Shown: piece by piece, positions 8,811 through 17,100 of the stretch | Layout: each line of letters begins with the position of its first letter | How positions within the stretch are numbered: the stretch's first letter is position 1 | Assembly: GCA_001897855.1 (NCBI GenBank) | Contig: MKUO01000011.1 | Location: 1-64,000, forward strand | DNA from: Bacteroidetes bacterium 43-93 | Lineage (GTDB): Bacteria > Bacteroidota > Bacteroidia > Chitinophagales > Chitinophagaceae | DNA: 64,000 nucleotides | Direction: 5' to 3' | Translations under genes and position numbers: made by a program | The notes under the pieces: generated by a model | The model's input: only the letters and a program-made list of their open reading frames with translations | Databases searched by the model: none | What the model was told of the DNA's origin: nothing

Positions 8811-11800
8811 TTAATTTTTATATATTAACACTTTAAGAACTGATTCATTTACCTCAATTTCAGTACCATCTGATATTGCAGGCACAATCTCTAACCTATC
8901 TGCCAAAATTTCCGTGCAAATATAATCCCTAAAATTTAATATGGCAGATTTTAATGGTTCGTGCTCTTCTATATTAACATTGATACGGTCTGTAAGTTCC
9001 AGTCCCGTTTCTTTACGTATTTTTTGAATACGATTCACCAGCTCACGTGCATTACCCTCATCCTGCAATTCGGGTGTCACGGTGATATCCAGAGCAACAG
9101 TTAAGTTACCTTTATTGGCTACTGACCAACCCGGTATATCTTCTGCTATGATCTCTACATCGTCCGTCCCTATGGTTACCTGCTCCCCATCTATGGTTAG
9201 CTGATAAGCTTTTTGTTTTTCCAGCTCTGCTATCTGGTGCTGGTCCATTTGGTTGATAGCAGCAGCCACAGCCTTCATCTTAGCACCCATACGGGCACCA
9301 AGCGACTTGAAGTTTGCCTTTATCTTCTTCTTTATAAATCCTTCTGTTTCAGTTAGATATTCAATTGACTTTACATTTACCTCACCTTTCACCAATTCTT
9401 CGATCAATTGCACCTGTCCTTTCATGTGCGCATCTAATACAGGTATCAATACCTTTTGCAACGGCTGGCGAACTTTGATATTCACCTTCTTACGCAGCGA
9501 CAATACCAGCGATGATATATCCTGTGCCAGTTGCATACGCTCTTCCAGCTCTGTATCTATAATGCTCTCATCCACATCAGGGAAGTCTGCCAGGTGTACT
9601 GACTGCGCTTCCAGGCGATGGGTAACTCCATTAAGATTGGTATATAACCAGTCTGCAAAGAATGGCGCTATCGGGGCCATCATGATAGAAAGTGTTTCCA
9701 AACATTCATATAACGTTTGATAAGCACATATCTTATCATGTTCATACTCTCCCTTCCAGAAACGGCGACGGCACAGGCGAACGTACCAGTTACTCAAGTG
9801 CTCATCGAGGAATGTTTCCATAACCCGGCCTGCCTGTGTAGGTTCGTAATCGTCCATATAACCTTCCACTTCCTTTGCGAGGCTTTCCAGCGACGACAAT
9901 ATCCAGCGGTCTATTTCCGGACGCTGATCGTGTGGTATATATTTCTCTTTAAACGTAAAACCATCGACGTTAGCATATAAAGCGAAGAACTGGTAGGTAT
10001 TGTACAATGTACCGAAATACTTCCGCTGAACCTCTCTAATTCCTTCTAAATCAAAACGTAAGCTATCCCACGGACTTGCATTGGTAATGAGATACCAACG
10101 GGTAGCATCTGCACTATATTGCTCTATGGTATCGAATGGATTGATGGTATTGCCGAGGCGTTTACTCATCTTATTGCCATTCTTATCCAGCACCAGGCCG
10201 TTGCTCACTACTGTCTTATAAGCCACGCTGTCAAACAGCATTACCCCCAGGGCATGGAGGGTATAGAACCATCCGCGTGTCTGATCCACACCCTCTGCAA
10301 TGAAATCTGCCGGGAAGTTGTGATGCAGGGTCTTATCTGCATGGTTCTCAAATGGATAATGCAATTGCGCATAAGGCATTGCTCCACTATCAAACCATAC
10401 ATCTATCAGGTCCGGTTCGCGGGTCATAGCCTTGCCGCTATCACTTACCAGCACTATCTGGTCTACATAAGGTTTATGCAGATCAGCAGCTAATGCTTCA
10501 GCATCCTGATTGATATTCAATAACTTATTAGCCCTACTTATCTCATCCTTCAATTCTTCTACACTACCTATTACACGTATTTCACTACCATCGTCAGTAG
10601 CCCACACAGGTAGTGGAGTACCCCAATAGCGACTGCGGCTCAGGTTCCAGTCTACCATGTTTTCCAGCCACTTACCAAACCTTCCTTCACCGGTAGTTTT
10701 AGGTTTCCAGTTGATGGTCTTGTTTAGTTCTATCATCCTGTCCTTAACGGCAGTAGTCTTGATGAACCATGCATCAAGTGGATAATAGATCACCGGCTTG
10801 TCGGTACGCCAGCAGTGTGGGTAGGTATGTTCATATTTTTCAACCTTAAAGGCTTTACCGTTTTTCTTTAATATATCAACGGCTATGATCACATCCGTAT
10901 CCTGCCAGTCAGGATTGTCTTTATAATTTTTTACATATCTGCCACTCAACTCGCCCATGTAGTCGGTAAACTTACCTTCCTTATCTACCATGGTGAGGAT
11001 GCCTATATTATTCTTTTTACCTACACGATAGTCGTCTGCACCAAAGGCAGGGGCTGTGTGTACAATACCGGTACCATCTTCCGTTGTAACGAAATCGCCT
11101 GTTATTACCCTCCACGGATCGCCGCCTGCTATCTCCGCTGTATTACCCTCGTAAGGCAGCAATTGCTCGTAACGGCAACCTTCTATATCTTTTCCTTTAA
11201 ACTCTTTAATGATCTTCCAGGGTATCAGTTTGGTTTCTGCATTATATCCTGCAAAGTCGCCATTCTCCCCTTCCTGCTTAAAGTATTTATGTAGCAATGC
11301 CTTTGCAAGTACCACATTTACAGGCTGATGTGTGTATTGGTTGTATGTGCTAACTAATACATAGTCTATATTGGCACCAACTGTAAGTCCGCAGTTGCTT
11401 GGCAGCGTCCACGGTGTAGTAGTCCATGCCAGGAAGTGTACCGGTGCGCCGTTCGTTGCTTCGAACAGGAACTCAGATTCCTTATTGCGGATAGCATGGA
11501 ACATAGCCACTATTGTAGTGTCCTTTACATCCTTATAAGTACCGGGCATGTTCAGTTCGGCATTACTCAGGCCAGTACCTGCTGCCGGGCTGTATGGTTG
11601 TATGCTGACACTTTTATATAAGTATCCCTTTTCATGCAATTGCTTCAGCGCCCACCAGAGTGTTTCTATATACTTGTTATCGAAGGTGATGTACGGGTCG
11701 TTCATATCTACCCAATACCCCATCTTCTCGGTAATATCCTCCCACTCCTTCTTATAACGCATTACCGCTTCGCGGCATTTCTTATTATAATCTTCTACAG

Positions 11801-12140
11801 ATATTTTTTTACCGATATCTTCCTTAGTGATGCCCAGTTCCTTTTCCACACCCAGCTCTACCGGCAGGCCATGGGTATCCCAGCCCGCCTTACGGCGCAC
11901 CTGATAGCCCTGCATGGTCTTATAACGACAGATCAGGTCTTTGAGCGTACGGGAAATAACGTGGTGAATACCGGGCATACCGTTGGCACTTGGCGGCCCT
12001 TCATAAAAAACGAAGGGGTTGGATGCGTTACGGCTTTCTACACTTTTCTTAAATATATCATTAGCCTTCCAGCGTTGCAGTACTTCCTGCTCTATGGATG
12101 GCATGTTTAAACCTTTATATTCTATATACTTATCGCTCAT
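8811..12140 (-). CDS. ileS: Isoleucyl-tRNA synthetase
   Basis: This class Ia synthetase charges tRNA-Ile in the cytoplasm. The signature regions are PSANGMPGIHHVISR (the HIGH-type site), the CP1 editing domain with TTTPWTLPSN, DVWFDSGAMPYAQ, and KMSKRLGN (KMSKS loop). The anticodon-binding part and a long C-terminus follow. At about 1109 aa it is the long, eukaryote-like form usual in Bacteroidota. I choose ATG at 12140 (MSDKYIEYKG) over the TTG four codons upstream. It is transcribed with the DksA-like gene. Confidence 0.95.
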   Translation of the reverse strand: MSDKYIEYKGLNMPSIEQEVLQRWKANDIFKKSVESRNASNPFVFYEGPPSANGMPGIHHVISRTLKDLICRYKTMQGYQVRRKAGWDTHGLPVELGVEKELGITKEDIGKKISVEDYNKKCREAVMRYKKEWEDITEKMGYWVDMNDPYITFDNKYIETLWWALKQLHEKGYLYKSVSIQPYSPAAGTGLSNAELNMPGTYKDVKDTTIVAMFHAIRNKESEFLFEATNGAPVHFLAWTTTPWTLPSNCGLTVGANIDYVLVSTYNQYTHQPVNVVLAKALLHKYFKQEGENGDFAGYNAETKLIPWKIIKEFKGKDIEGCRYEQLLPYEGNTAEIAGGDPWRVITGDFVTTEDGTGIVHTAPAFGADDYRVGKKNNIGILTMVDKEGKFTDYMGELSGRYVKNYKDNPDWQDTDVIIAVDILKKNGKAFKVEKYEHTYPHCWRTDKPVIYYPLDAWFIKTTAVKDRMIELNKTINWKPKTTGEGRFGKWLENMVDWNLSRSRYWGTPLPVWATDDGSEIRVIGSVEELKDEISRANKLLNINQDAEALAADLHKPYVDQIVLVSDSGKAMTREPDLIDVWFDSGAMPYAQLHYPFENHADKTLHHNFPADFIAEGVDQTRGWFYTLHALGVMLFDSVAYKTVVSNGLVLDKNGNKMSKRLGNTINPFDTIEQYSADATRWYLITNASPWDSLRFDLEGIREVQRKYFGTLYNTYQFFALYANVDGFTFKEKYIPHDQRPEIDRWILSSLESLAKEVEGYMDDYEPTQAGRVMETFLDEHLSNWYVRLCRRRFWKGEYEHDKICAYQTLYECLETLSIMMAPIAPFFADWLYTNLNGVTHRLEAQSVHLADFPDVDESIIDTELEERMQLAQDISSLVLSLRKKVNIKVRQPLQKVLIPVLDAHMKGQVQLIEELVKGEVNVKSIEYLTETEGFIKKKIKANFKSLGARMGAKMKAVAAAINQMDQHQIAELEKQKAYQLTIDGEQVTIGTDDVEIIAEDIPGWSVANKGNLTVALDITVTPELQDEGNARELVNRIQKIRKETGLELTDRINVNIEEHEPLKSAILNFRDYICTEILADRLEIVPAISDGTEIEVNESVLKVLIYKN

Positions 12141-12307
12141 CTTTGGTCTCAAAAACGCCCGGGTATAACATTCAGGATAGGAACACTACACCTTAAGCTA
12201 CTGAAAAATCAGGCGCGAAGTTAGGGAGAATTTTTGTGATTTGATAGTTATAAAGGGGGATTTATATATGTTACCGGAGCAGCTTTTACATTACCTTTAA
12301 GATTAAG

Positions 12308-12484
12308 ATGAAAAGGCTTTTCTACCTCGTTGTATCTATTGCCATCACCCTGGTGCTCATGGCCACATTTTTAAAGCCCTGGAAACGGCAGCTTACCACC
12401 GCAGCCATTATATTATTACTTATAAGCATGGGTATGTATTTTATATACCTGCTGCGGAACGGCAAACGTATTGATCGCAGTTAA
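12308..12484 (+). CDS. Small two-helix membrane protein (58 aa)
   Basis: This short frame begins MKRLFYLVVS and has two hydrophobic stretches (about residues 4-20 and 30-47) joined by the basic turn KPWKRQ, with a basic end GKRIDRS. The start ATG follows AAGATTAAG. A hexamer hairpin array begins about 6 bp behind its stop, as behind two other genes nearby, which supports it as a real gene. No family is recognised. Confidence 0.6.
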   Translation: MKRLFYLVVSIAITLVLMATFLKPWKRQLTTAAIILLLISMGMYFIYLLRNGKRIDRS

Positions 12485-12489
12485 GGAAG

Positions 12490-12776
12490 TGTTCAATAGT
12501 GTTCAACTGTTCAACATGTTCAACCAATTGAACATTTGAACACTGTGTTTACTCTGTTCACGGTGTTCACGATGTTCATCTTGTTTACGGTGTGAACATG
12601 AACAGAACTGTTCCGGGGTGTTCCAGTGTTCCAGGTGTTCCATGGTTGGAACGGTGGAACGGTTGGAACACTTTCCAGACTTTTCATCTTTCCAGGCTGG
12701 AAAATTGGAAAATGGATATTCTGTTTCACGTGTTTCATCTGTTTCATTAGTTTCGGGGTGAAACAGAGAAACAAGA
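12490..12776. repeat. Hexamer hairpin array, copy 1 (blocks A-B-C-D-E)
   Basis: Five consecutive blocks each hold several copies of one hexamer and then several copies of its reverse complement, spaced 1-4 nt apart. A: GTTCAA x4 then TTGAAC x2 (12491-12541). B: GTTCAC and variants, then GTGAAC/ATGAAC (12547-12606). C: GTTCCA-type x4 then TGGAAC x3 (12608-12671). D: TTTCCA then TGGAAA (12671-12713). E: GTTTCA-type x4 then TGAAAC/AGAAAC (12720-12775). Each block can fold as a hairpin in several registers. The array starts about 6 nt after the stop at 12484. Confidence 0.9.
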
Positions 12777-12862
12777 TGGTCTCACAAAACATGTAAACCT
12801 ATTCTTCCAATCATTTCACAACTTTCTTTCGGGTTCAAGTTCTGAAGTGTTAGCTTAGAGCA

Positions 12863-13603
12863 ATGTCCTACCGATCCAAACACATGCAAACTGGTTCTGT
12901 TTCTGTAAAGGATGCAATCAATGAAGGTCTTAAATCAGCTAAAAGACCCTTATATAGCATACCTATCCTACCTACGATCGTGTGTATTGTACTAATATAC
13001 TATACACACTCATTTGTATACTTATTACTTATTCCATTTAGCATAACATTATCTGTTTTCTATTCAAAAAAGGCTACCAACAAATGGAGGCTCTGGGCAT
13101 ACAGATATGTCAACGATATTCACCAATTGCAACGCTCAGCGGAATATGCAGGTTTACTACCTTATCAATCTTACAATAAACCAAACGCTTTGGCCACACA
13201 TACTGAAAAAGAAGAACTGAAGGAGTTACAGAAAAGATTTGAGGAGGCTGAAGGTTTCATTGATGATAAAACCATCCCGTCAGAAACAGTAATCACTCCA
13301 GGAGCTGATTTTACTAAGCAATTCCCAAAGGTTACATTGACCCAATCCGGAATTTTGCTTTATCCCGGCAAGCTGATACCATGGGATCATGTATATAACG
13401 AACGCATACCTTCTATAACCTATTTATACGCCTCAGCACGTACTGGTGGCTATAATAATTCTTCCTCTGAGCGGGTATTCAGATTCAATACAGATGACAA
13501 TTATTATGAATTTCAATTAGGGAGTCTTACTACTACGGTATGGATGCTTGATTTACTACTATATACTTACAGAGGGCGTTTCACAACCAAACAGTCTATG
13601 TAA
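12863..13603 (+). CDS. Two-helix membrane protein, YcxB-like C-terminus
   Basis: This 246-aa protein has a basic N-terminus, a paired hydrophobic segment (about residues 35-69), a charged helical linker and a C-terminal beta-rich region. That region carries TLTQSGILLYPGKLIPWDHV and an aromatic FRFNTDDNYYEFQLG. The two-helix plus soluble-domain layout and the PWDHV-type motif recall the YcxB-like family, but only weakly. It lies between hexamer arrays 1 and 2, so it is transcriptionally isolated. The function is unknown. Confidence 0.65.
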   Translation: MSYRSKHMQTGSVSVKDAINEGLKSAKRPLYSIPILPTIVCIVLIYYTHSFVYLLLIPFSITLSVFYSKKATNKWRLWAYRYVNDIHQLQRSAEYAGLLPYQSYNKPNALATHTEKEELKELQKRFEEAEGFIDDKTIPSETVITPGADFTKQFPKVTLTQSGILLYPGKLIPWDHVYNERIPSITYLYASARTGGYNNSSSERVFRFNTDDNYYEFQLGSLTTTVWMLDLLLYTYRGRFTTKQSM

Positions 13604-13837
13604 TTTTCCATTTTCCATTTTCCAGGCTGGAAAACGTGGAAAATCCTGTTTCATCTGTTTCACCATGAAACCATGAAACAGATGAAACCTGTGAAACACT
13701 ACTTTTAATATGTTCTGTTCACGTGTTCACTCTGTAAACACCATGAACATCGTGAACAAAGTGAACAGGGTAAACAACAGTGTTCAACTGTTCAATCGGT
13801 GGAACATATTGAACACTTGAACACCATTGAACACTTC
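13604..13837. repeat. Hexamer hairpin array, copy 2 (blocks D-E-B-A)
   Basis: The array starts at the base after the stop codon. D: TTTCCA x3 then TGGAAA x2. E: GTTTCA x2 then TGAAAC x4. B: GTTCAC x2 then ATGAAC and GTGAAC x2, flanked by GTAAAC variants. A: GTTCAA x2 then TTGAAC x3. Block C is missing except for a lone TGGAAC at 13799. The segments between blocks (such as ATATGTTCTGTTCACGT) are shared with copy 3. Confidence 0.9.
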
Positions 13838-13881
13838 CCTTTCTTTCTACGATATAAATATATTATCTTGATACATCTATC

Positions 13882-15168
13882 ATGATTAAAAAGCTGGCAT
13901 TACCATTATTACTTTGTTTCCAATTTGGAGTAGCTTACTCACAGTCGGCACATAATTCTGTATCAGATTATGATTATTACACTTTTGCTGACAGGGAACC
14001 AATTTACAGGGATGAGTTTAACGACACCAGCAAGAATAATAAAGAGTGGCTAAATACCAACGATACCTATTTCCTAATTAATATCTCGAATGGCTGTCTT
14101 GTTATCACAAATAACGGAACGGATTACACAGCATCAGACTATACACTTAAGTTTGAATATCTGAGAGATTTTGAACTGGAGATATCGGCTAAGGTAGAAA
14201 GTCCTAAACGCAGAGACAGGAGTGGCATCCTGTTTTGGGGTCGAGACTCAAGCATATCTAAATATAATGGGCAATTTTTATATTTCAGTCATGGGAAACA
14301 TATCCTATTCAACCAAACCGGAGCAGAAACAGAAAACTATAGATTACCCCTACCCGACTTTACATTCAATGACAAAAAAGACTTTAATATTTATACTATA
14401 AGAAAGGTGGATAATGACTATTATCTATTTATCAATCATATATTATATAAAAAATACCCTTACTTCCCGTTAAACGGACAGCTAATAGGACTGGGAGCAT
14501 CTTCTAACGGTTCAACAGCATATTACGACTATATACATATTGATTATCTCAACAGGCATGAACTGAATAATCCTACAGCAGAATTTAAAGCTGGCACCAT
14601 AGGTTTGAAAACTTTTTTAAATGACCGTTTAAGCTTTACACTTGGCGCAGCATATGAATGTATGAGAGGCAGATTCCTGGTGCGGTATCGTGTAGATATT
14701 ACCGGCAAAGTTGATAGCATTATATCGTTGAGTGCATATGATATACTGAACCAGCAAACAGTAAAAGCATTGAATGAAACCGGTAATGGCTGGATACCCG
14801 CACACCACAAAGGCACACCTATGGCCTCGTGGAATAAGATGATAGTTGAATTCAGGCTCAATAGTAAAGGCAATTGTCCCCAACCGGTTTATTATTATGA
14901 CTTGGCAATGAAGTATTACAAAGAAGATAATATACCAATGTCAATTGAGAACTTCAAAACGTCTATAGGCGAAGATTTTGCAGATATCAAATCACTATAC
15001 AACCTATCTATGATATACATCAATCAGCAGCAATATGACAGTGCAGCCATCTACCTGAACAGAATAAACGAATTGAGGTCGATACCGGAATTGGATATCA
15101 AACAGGTAAATGAACAAATTGCCAAGACAGATGCAGATATGTATATTAAACAGTATTGCAAGCAGTAA
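13882..15168 (+). CDS. Exported LamG-like / TonB_C-like / TPR fusion protein
   Basis: This 428-aa protein has a signal peptide (cleavage near AYSQ). Residues about 40-225 look like a concanavalin-type (LamG/DUF1080-like) jelly roll with YRDEFNDTS, SGILFWGRD and YDYIHIDYL. Residues about 260-325 resemble the TonB C-terminal domain (YRVDITGKVDSI, GNGWIPAHHKGTPM, MIVEFRL). Residues about 333-400 contain TPR-like helices (YYDLAMKYYKEDNIPMSIENF). The combination suggests a periplasmic or surface scaffold that binds a carbohydrate or protein ligand. Exact families are inferred by eye. It is flanked by hexamer arrays 2 and 3. Confidence 0.7.
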   Translation: MIKKLALPLLLCFQFGVAYSQSAHNSVSDYDYYTFADREPIYRDEFNDTSKNNKEWLNTNDTYFLINISNGCLVITNNGTDYTASDYTLKFEYLRDFELEISAKVESPKRRDRSGILFWGRDSSISKYNGQFLYFSHGKHILFNQTGAETENYRLPLPDFTFNDKKDFNIYTIRKVDNDYYLFINHILYKKYPYFPLNGQLIGLGASSNGSTAYYDYIHIDYLNRHELNNPTAEFKAGTIGLKTFLNDRLSFTLGAAYECMRGRFLVRYRVDITGKVDSIISLSAYDILNQQTVKALNETGNGWIPAHHKGTPMASWNKMIVEFRLNSKGNCPQPVYYYDLAMKYYKEDNIPMSIENFKTSIGEDFADIKSLYNLSMIYINQQQYDSAAIYLNRINELRSIPELDIKQVNEQIAKTDADMYIKQYCKQ

Positions 15169-15458
15169 TTTCCAATTTTCCATTTTTCCATTTTCCAGGC
15201 TGGAAACGTGGAAAATCCTGTTTCATCTGTTTCACCATGAAACAATGAAACACGTGAAACACTACTTCTGATATGTTCTGTTCACGTTCACACTATGAAC
15301 ATCGTGAACAAGATGAACAGGGTAAACAAGAGTGTTCAACTGTTCAATTTGTTGAACACCTTGAACACTTGAACACCATTGAACACCTCTACTGTTCCAA
15401 CCGTTCCACCGTTCCAACCATGGAACACATGGAACACATGGAACACTTTGGAACACCC
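15169..15458. repeat. Hexamer hairpin array, copy 3 (blocks D-E-B-A-C)
   Basis: The array begins directly at the stop codon of the preceding gene. D: TTTCCA x4 then TGGAAA x2. E: GTTTCA x2 then TGAAAC x3. B: GTTCAC x2 then ATGAAC/GTGAAC. A: GTTCAA x2 then TTGAAC x4. C: GTTCCA x3 then TGGAAC x4. The order matches copy 2 with block C added at the end, and differs from copy 1. Confidence 0.9.
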
Positions 15459-15548
15459 TGCTTTTTGGTATATATTTTGTTGTAACCTCACAAAACCCGC
15501 CTACCCTGTTTATCATGACATAATATTTCAATACTTTCACAGCACTCT

Positions 15549-16307
15549 ATGAAGCACTTACTACCTATATTGATATTGTTGCTCTCCTATTCGTCTTATG
15601 GTGCGGGCGATACCGTACATTATAGGTACAAGCACCCCAACCAGGCTTCCATCATACCCTTTATCAGCTACTGCCCCGGCGGGCCCGATATGCTGCCTGC
15701 AAAACATGGACTGGACGGTAGTTTTATTAACTATGCCGGACTTGGACTGCGCGGACAATCATCGCACAAATACTGGCAGGCGGGACTTGCGCTGGAAGTT
15801 GGCGGCACACAAGTAAAGGCTACTGTGAATAAGGGCTACCAGGATCCTGCAAGACATGCCTTCAGCACTCAACTGATGAATGATAATGTGTATTGCCGGG
15901 AACGTTATATCAGCTCTTACGTGTACCTGCATGGCAAGATCGGTTTCTTCCGTCAGCATGTGCAACTGTTCGCGGGTATCATGGGCAGCCTTTCTGTAAA
16001 TGGTGCTGCCAGCAATTACAGCTATTTTGAATATAACAGTCCTTCGGGCAAACTCTTATTAATGAGTGCCCCATCAAATGGCTTGCTACCGGGCTATGGC
16101 GGACAGGCGGGCATCGCCGTAAAACTTGCCAAAAAACTATATCTCGTTGCACAGGCGGAAGCTAGAAAAACCAGGGCCTATGCTTATGTACTCGATCCCC
16201 AAAGGGCTGATGATAGGTTTGATAACAACACCACCCTTCAATACGCACATTTTTATTATCACTATTGGTATTACCCGGTATCTATCGGTGTGAGGTTTTC
16301 GAGGTAG
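15549..16307 (+). CDS. Exported protein, probable small beta-barrel
   Basis: This 252-aa protein has a signal peptide (LLLSYSSYGAG). It then shows alternating aromatic and small residues, repeated strand-like segments (YAGLGLRGQSSHKYWQAGL, VQLFAGIMGSLSV) and a C-terminus YWYYPVSIGVRFSR with the end pattern of an outer-membrane barrel. No family is recognised. Seventeen bases separate its stop from the next gene, so the two are probably co-transcribed. Confidence 0.65.
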   Translation: MKHLLPILILLLSYSSYGAGDTVHYRYKHPNQASIIPFISYCPGGPDMLPAKHGLDGSFINYAGLGLRGQSSHKYWQAGLALEVGGTQVKATVNKGYQDPARHAFSTQLMNDNVYCRERYISSYVYLHGKIGFFRQHVQLFAGIMGSLSVNGAASNYSYFEYNSPSGKLLLMSAPSNGLLPGYGGQAGIAVKLAKKLYLVAQAEARKTRAYAYVLDPQRADDRFDNNTTLQYAHFYYHYWYYPVSIGVRFSR

Positions 16308-16324
16308 TGGCCTATATAACTAAA

Positions 16325-16990
16325 ATGAACAGACTACTATTAACAATTACTCTGCTGCTAACCTTAGCTATAACAGCACATGCCCAGTCAGATGCACTTA
16401 TTTACAGGTCTGTCCGGGATTTTTATAACAATAAGTATATGACTGCCAGCGTGTACCTCATCCAACACGATAACGGGGATGATGAGTGGATAGGCGCAAA
16501 TATCTATAAATTCAAAGCTGTTAAGAACAGGCACCTGACGATGGGCATCAAGGAAAGTTGTTTTGCTTTACAGTACCACGATTCTTTGTTTCTTAACTGT
16601 ATAGACCTGCTGCATGTAAACGGCTATGCCAATGTATTGATGCGTGCAGGGCCATACTTATTTTTTAATACTATAGCATCTAATGTGCGCGAACATAGGA
16701 AGTATATCCCTAAAGGGCCAAACAATAATGCTGCAGGAGCAATGATAGCAGGCGGACTGATCGGCGGAGCTGTTGTAGGTGCATTGTCCTCACCTGTTGC
16801 CGATCATGTAAGGGTAAACTACCTATATAATATGGATACCGGCGAAACAGATGTGATGACACCTGAATTGCTGGCAAGCATGTTATCTAAACGTACCGAT
16901 CTGCTGCAACTGTATCGAAACAGCGGTATGCCCGATGATGATGGTACTTATTATTGGTATTTATCAAGATTGTTTGGGATAGAAAAGTGA
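16325..16990 (+). CDS. Exported protein with glycine-zipper segment
   Basis: I set the start at ATG 16325 (MNRLLLTITL; 221 aa), because the frame upstream overlaps the preceding gene and this start gives a clean signal peptide ending AHAQ. Near residues 139-158 lies AGAMIAGGLIGGAVVGAL, a glycine-zipper membrane-inserting helix. The remainder is soluble and unrecognised. It probably forms a two-gene unit with 15549-16307. Confidence 0.7.
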   Translation: MNRLLLTITLLLTLAITAHAQSDALIYRSVRDFYNNKYMTASVYLIQHDNGDDEWIGANIYKFKAVKNRHLTMGIKESCFALQYHDSLFLNCIDLLHVNGYANVLMRAGPYLFFNTIASNVREHRKYIPKGPNNNAAGAMIAGGLIGGAVVGALSSPVADHVRVNYLYNMDTGETDVMTPELLASMLSKRTDLLQLYRNSGMPDDDGTYYWYLSRLFGIEK

Positions 16991-17100
16991 GTTGATAACC
17001 CTGTACCAAATAATAACTCCCGAATAATAATAAATTTACTATGCAATACCCAAGCTATTAGCTGTTTTTACCGTCTAATAATGTGTAATAACTGCATATC

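Noticed and set aside
12520-12792. Open frames running through the hexamer arrays (here and at 15262-15540 and 15273-15485)
   Set aside because: They translate the inverted hexamers themselves into repetitive, biased peptides, on both strands alike. The palindromic structure explains them.
12490-15458. CRISPR array as an explanation of the repeated hexamers
   Set aside because: Units are 6 bp with 1-4 bp spacers and occur in inverted groups, without 23-50 bp repeats, unique spacers or cas genes.
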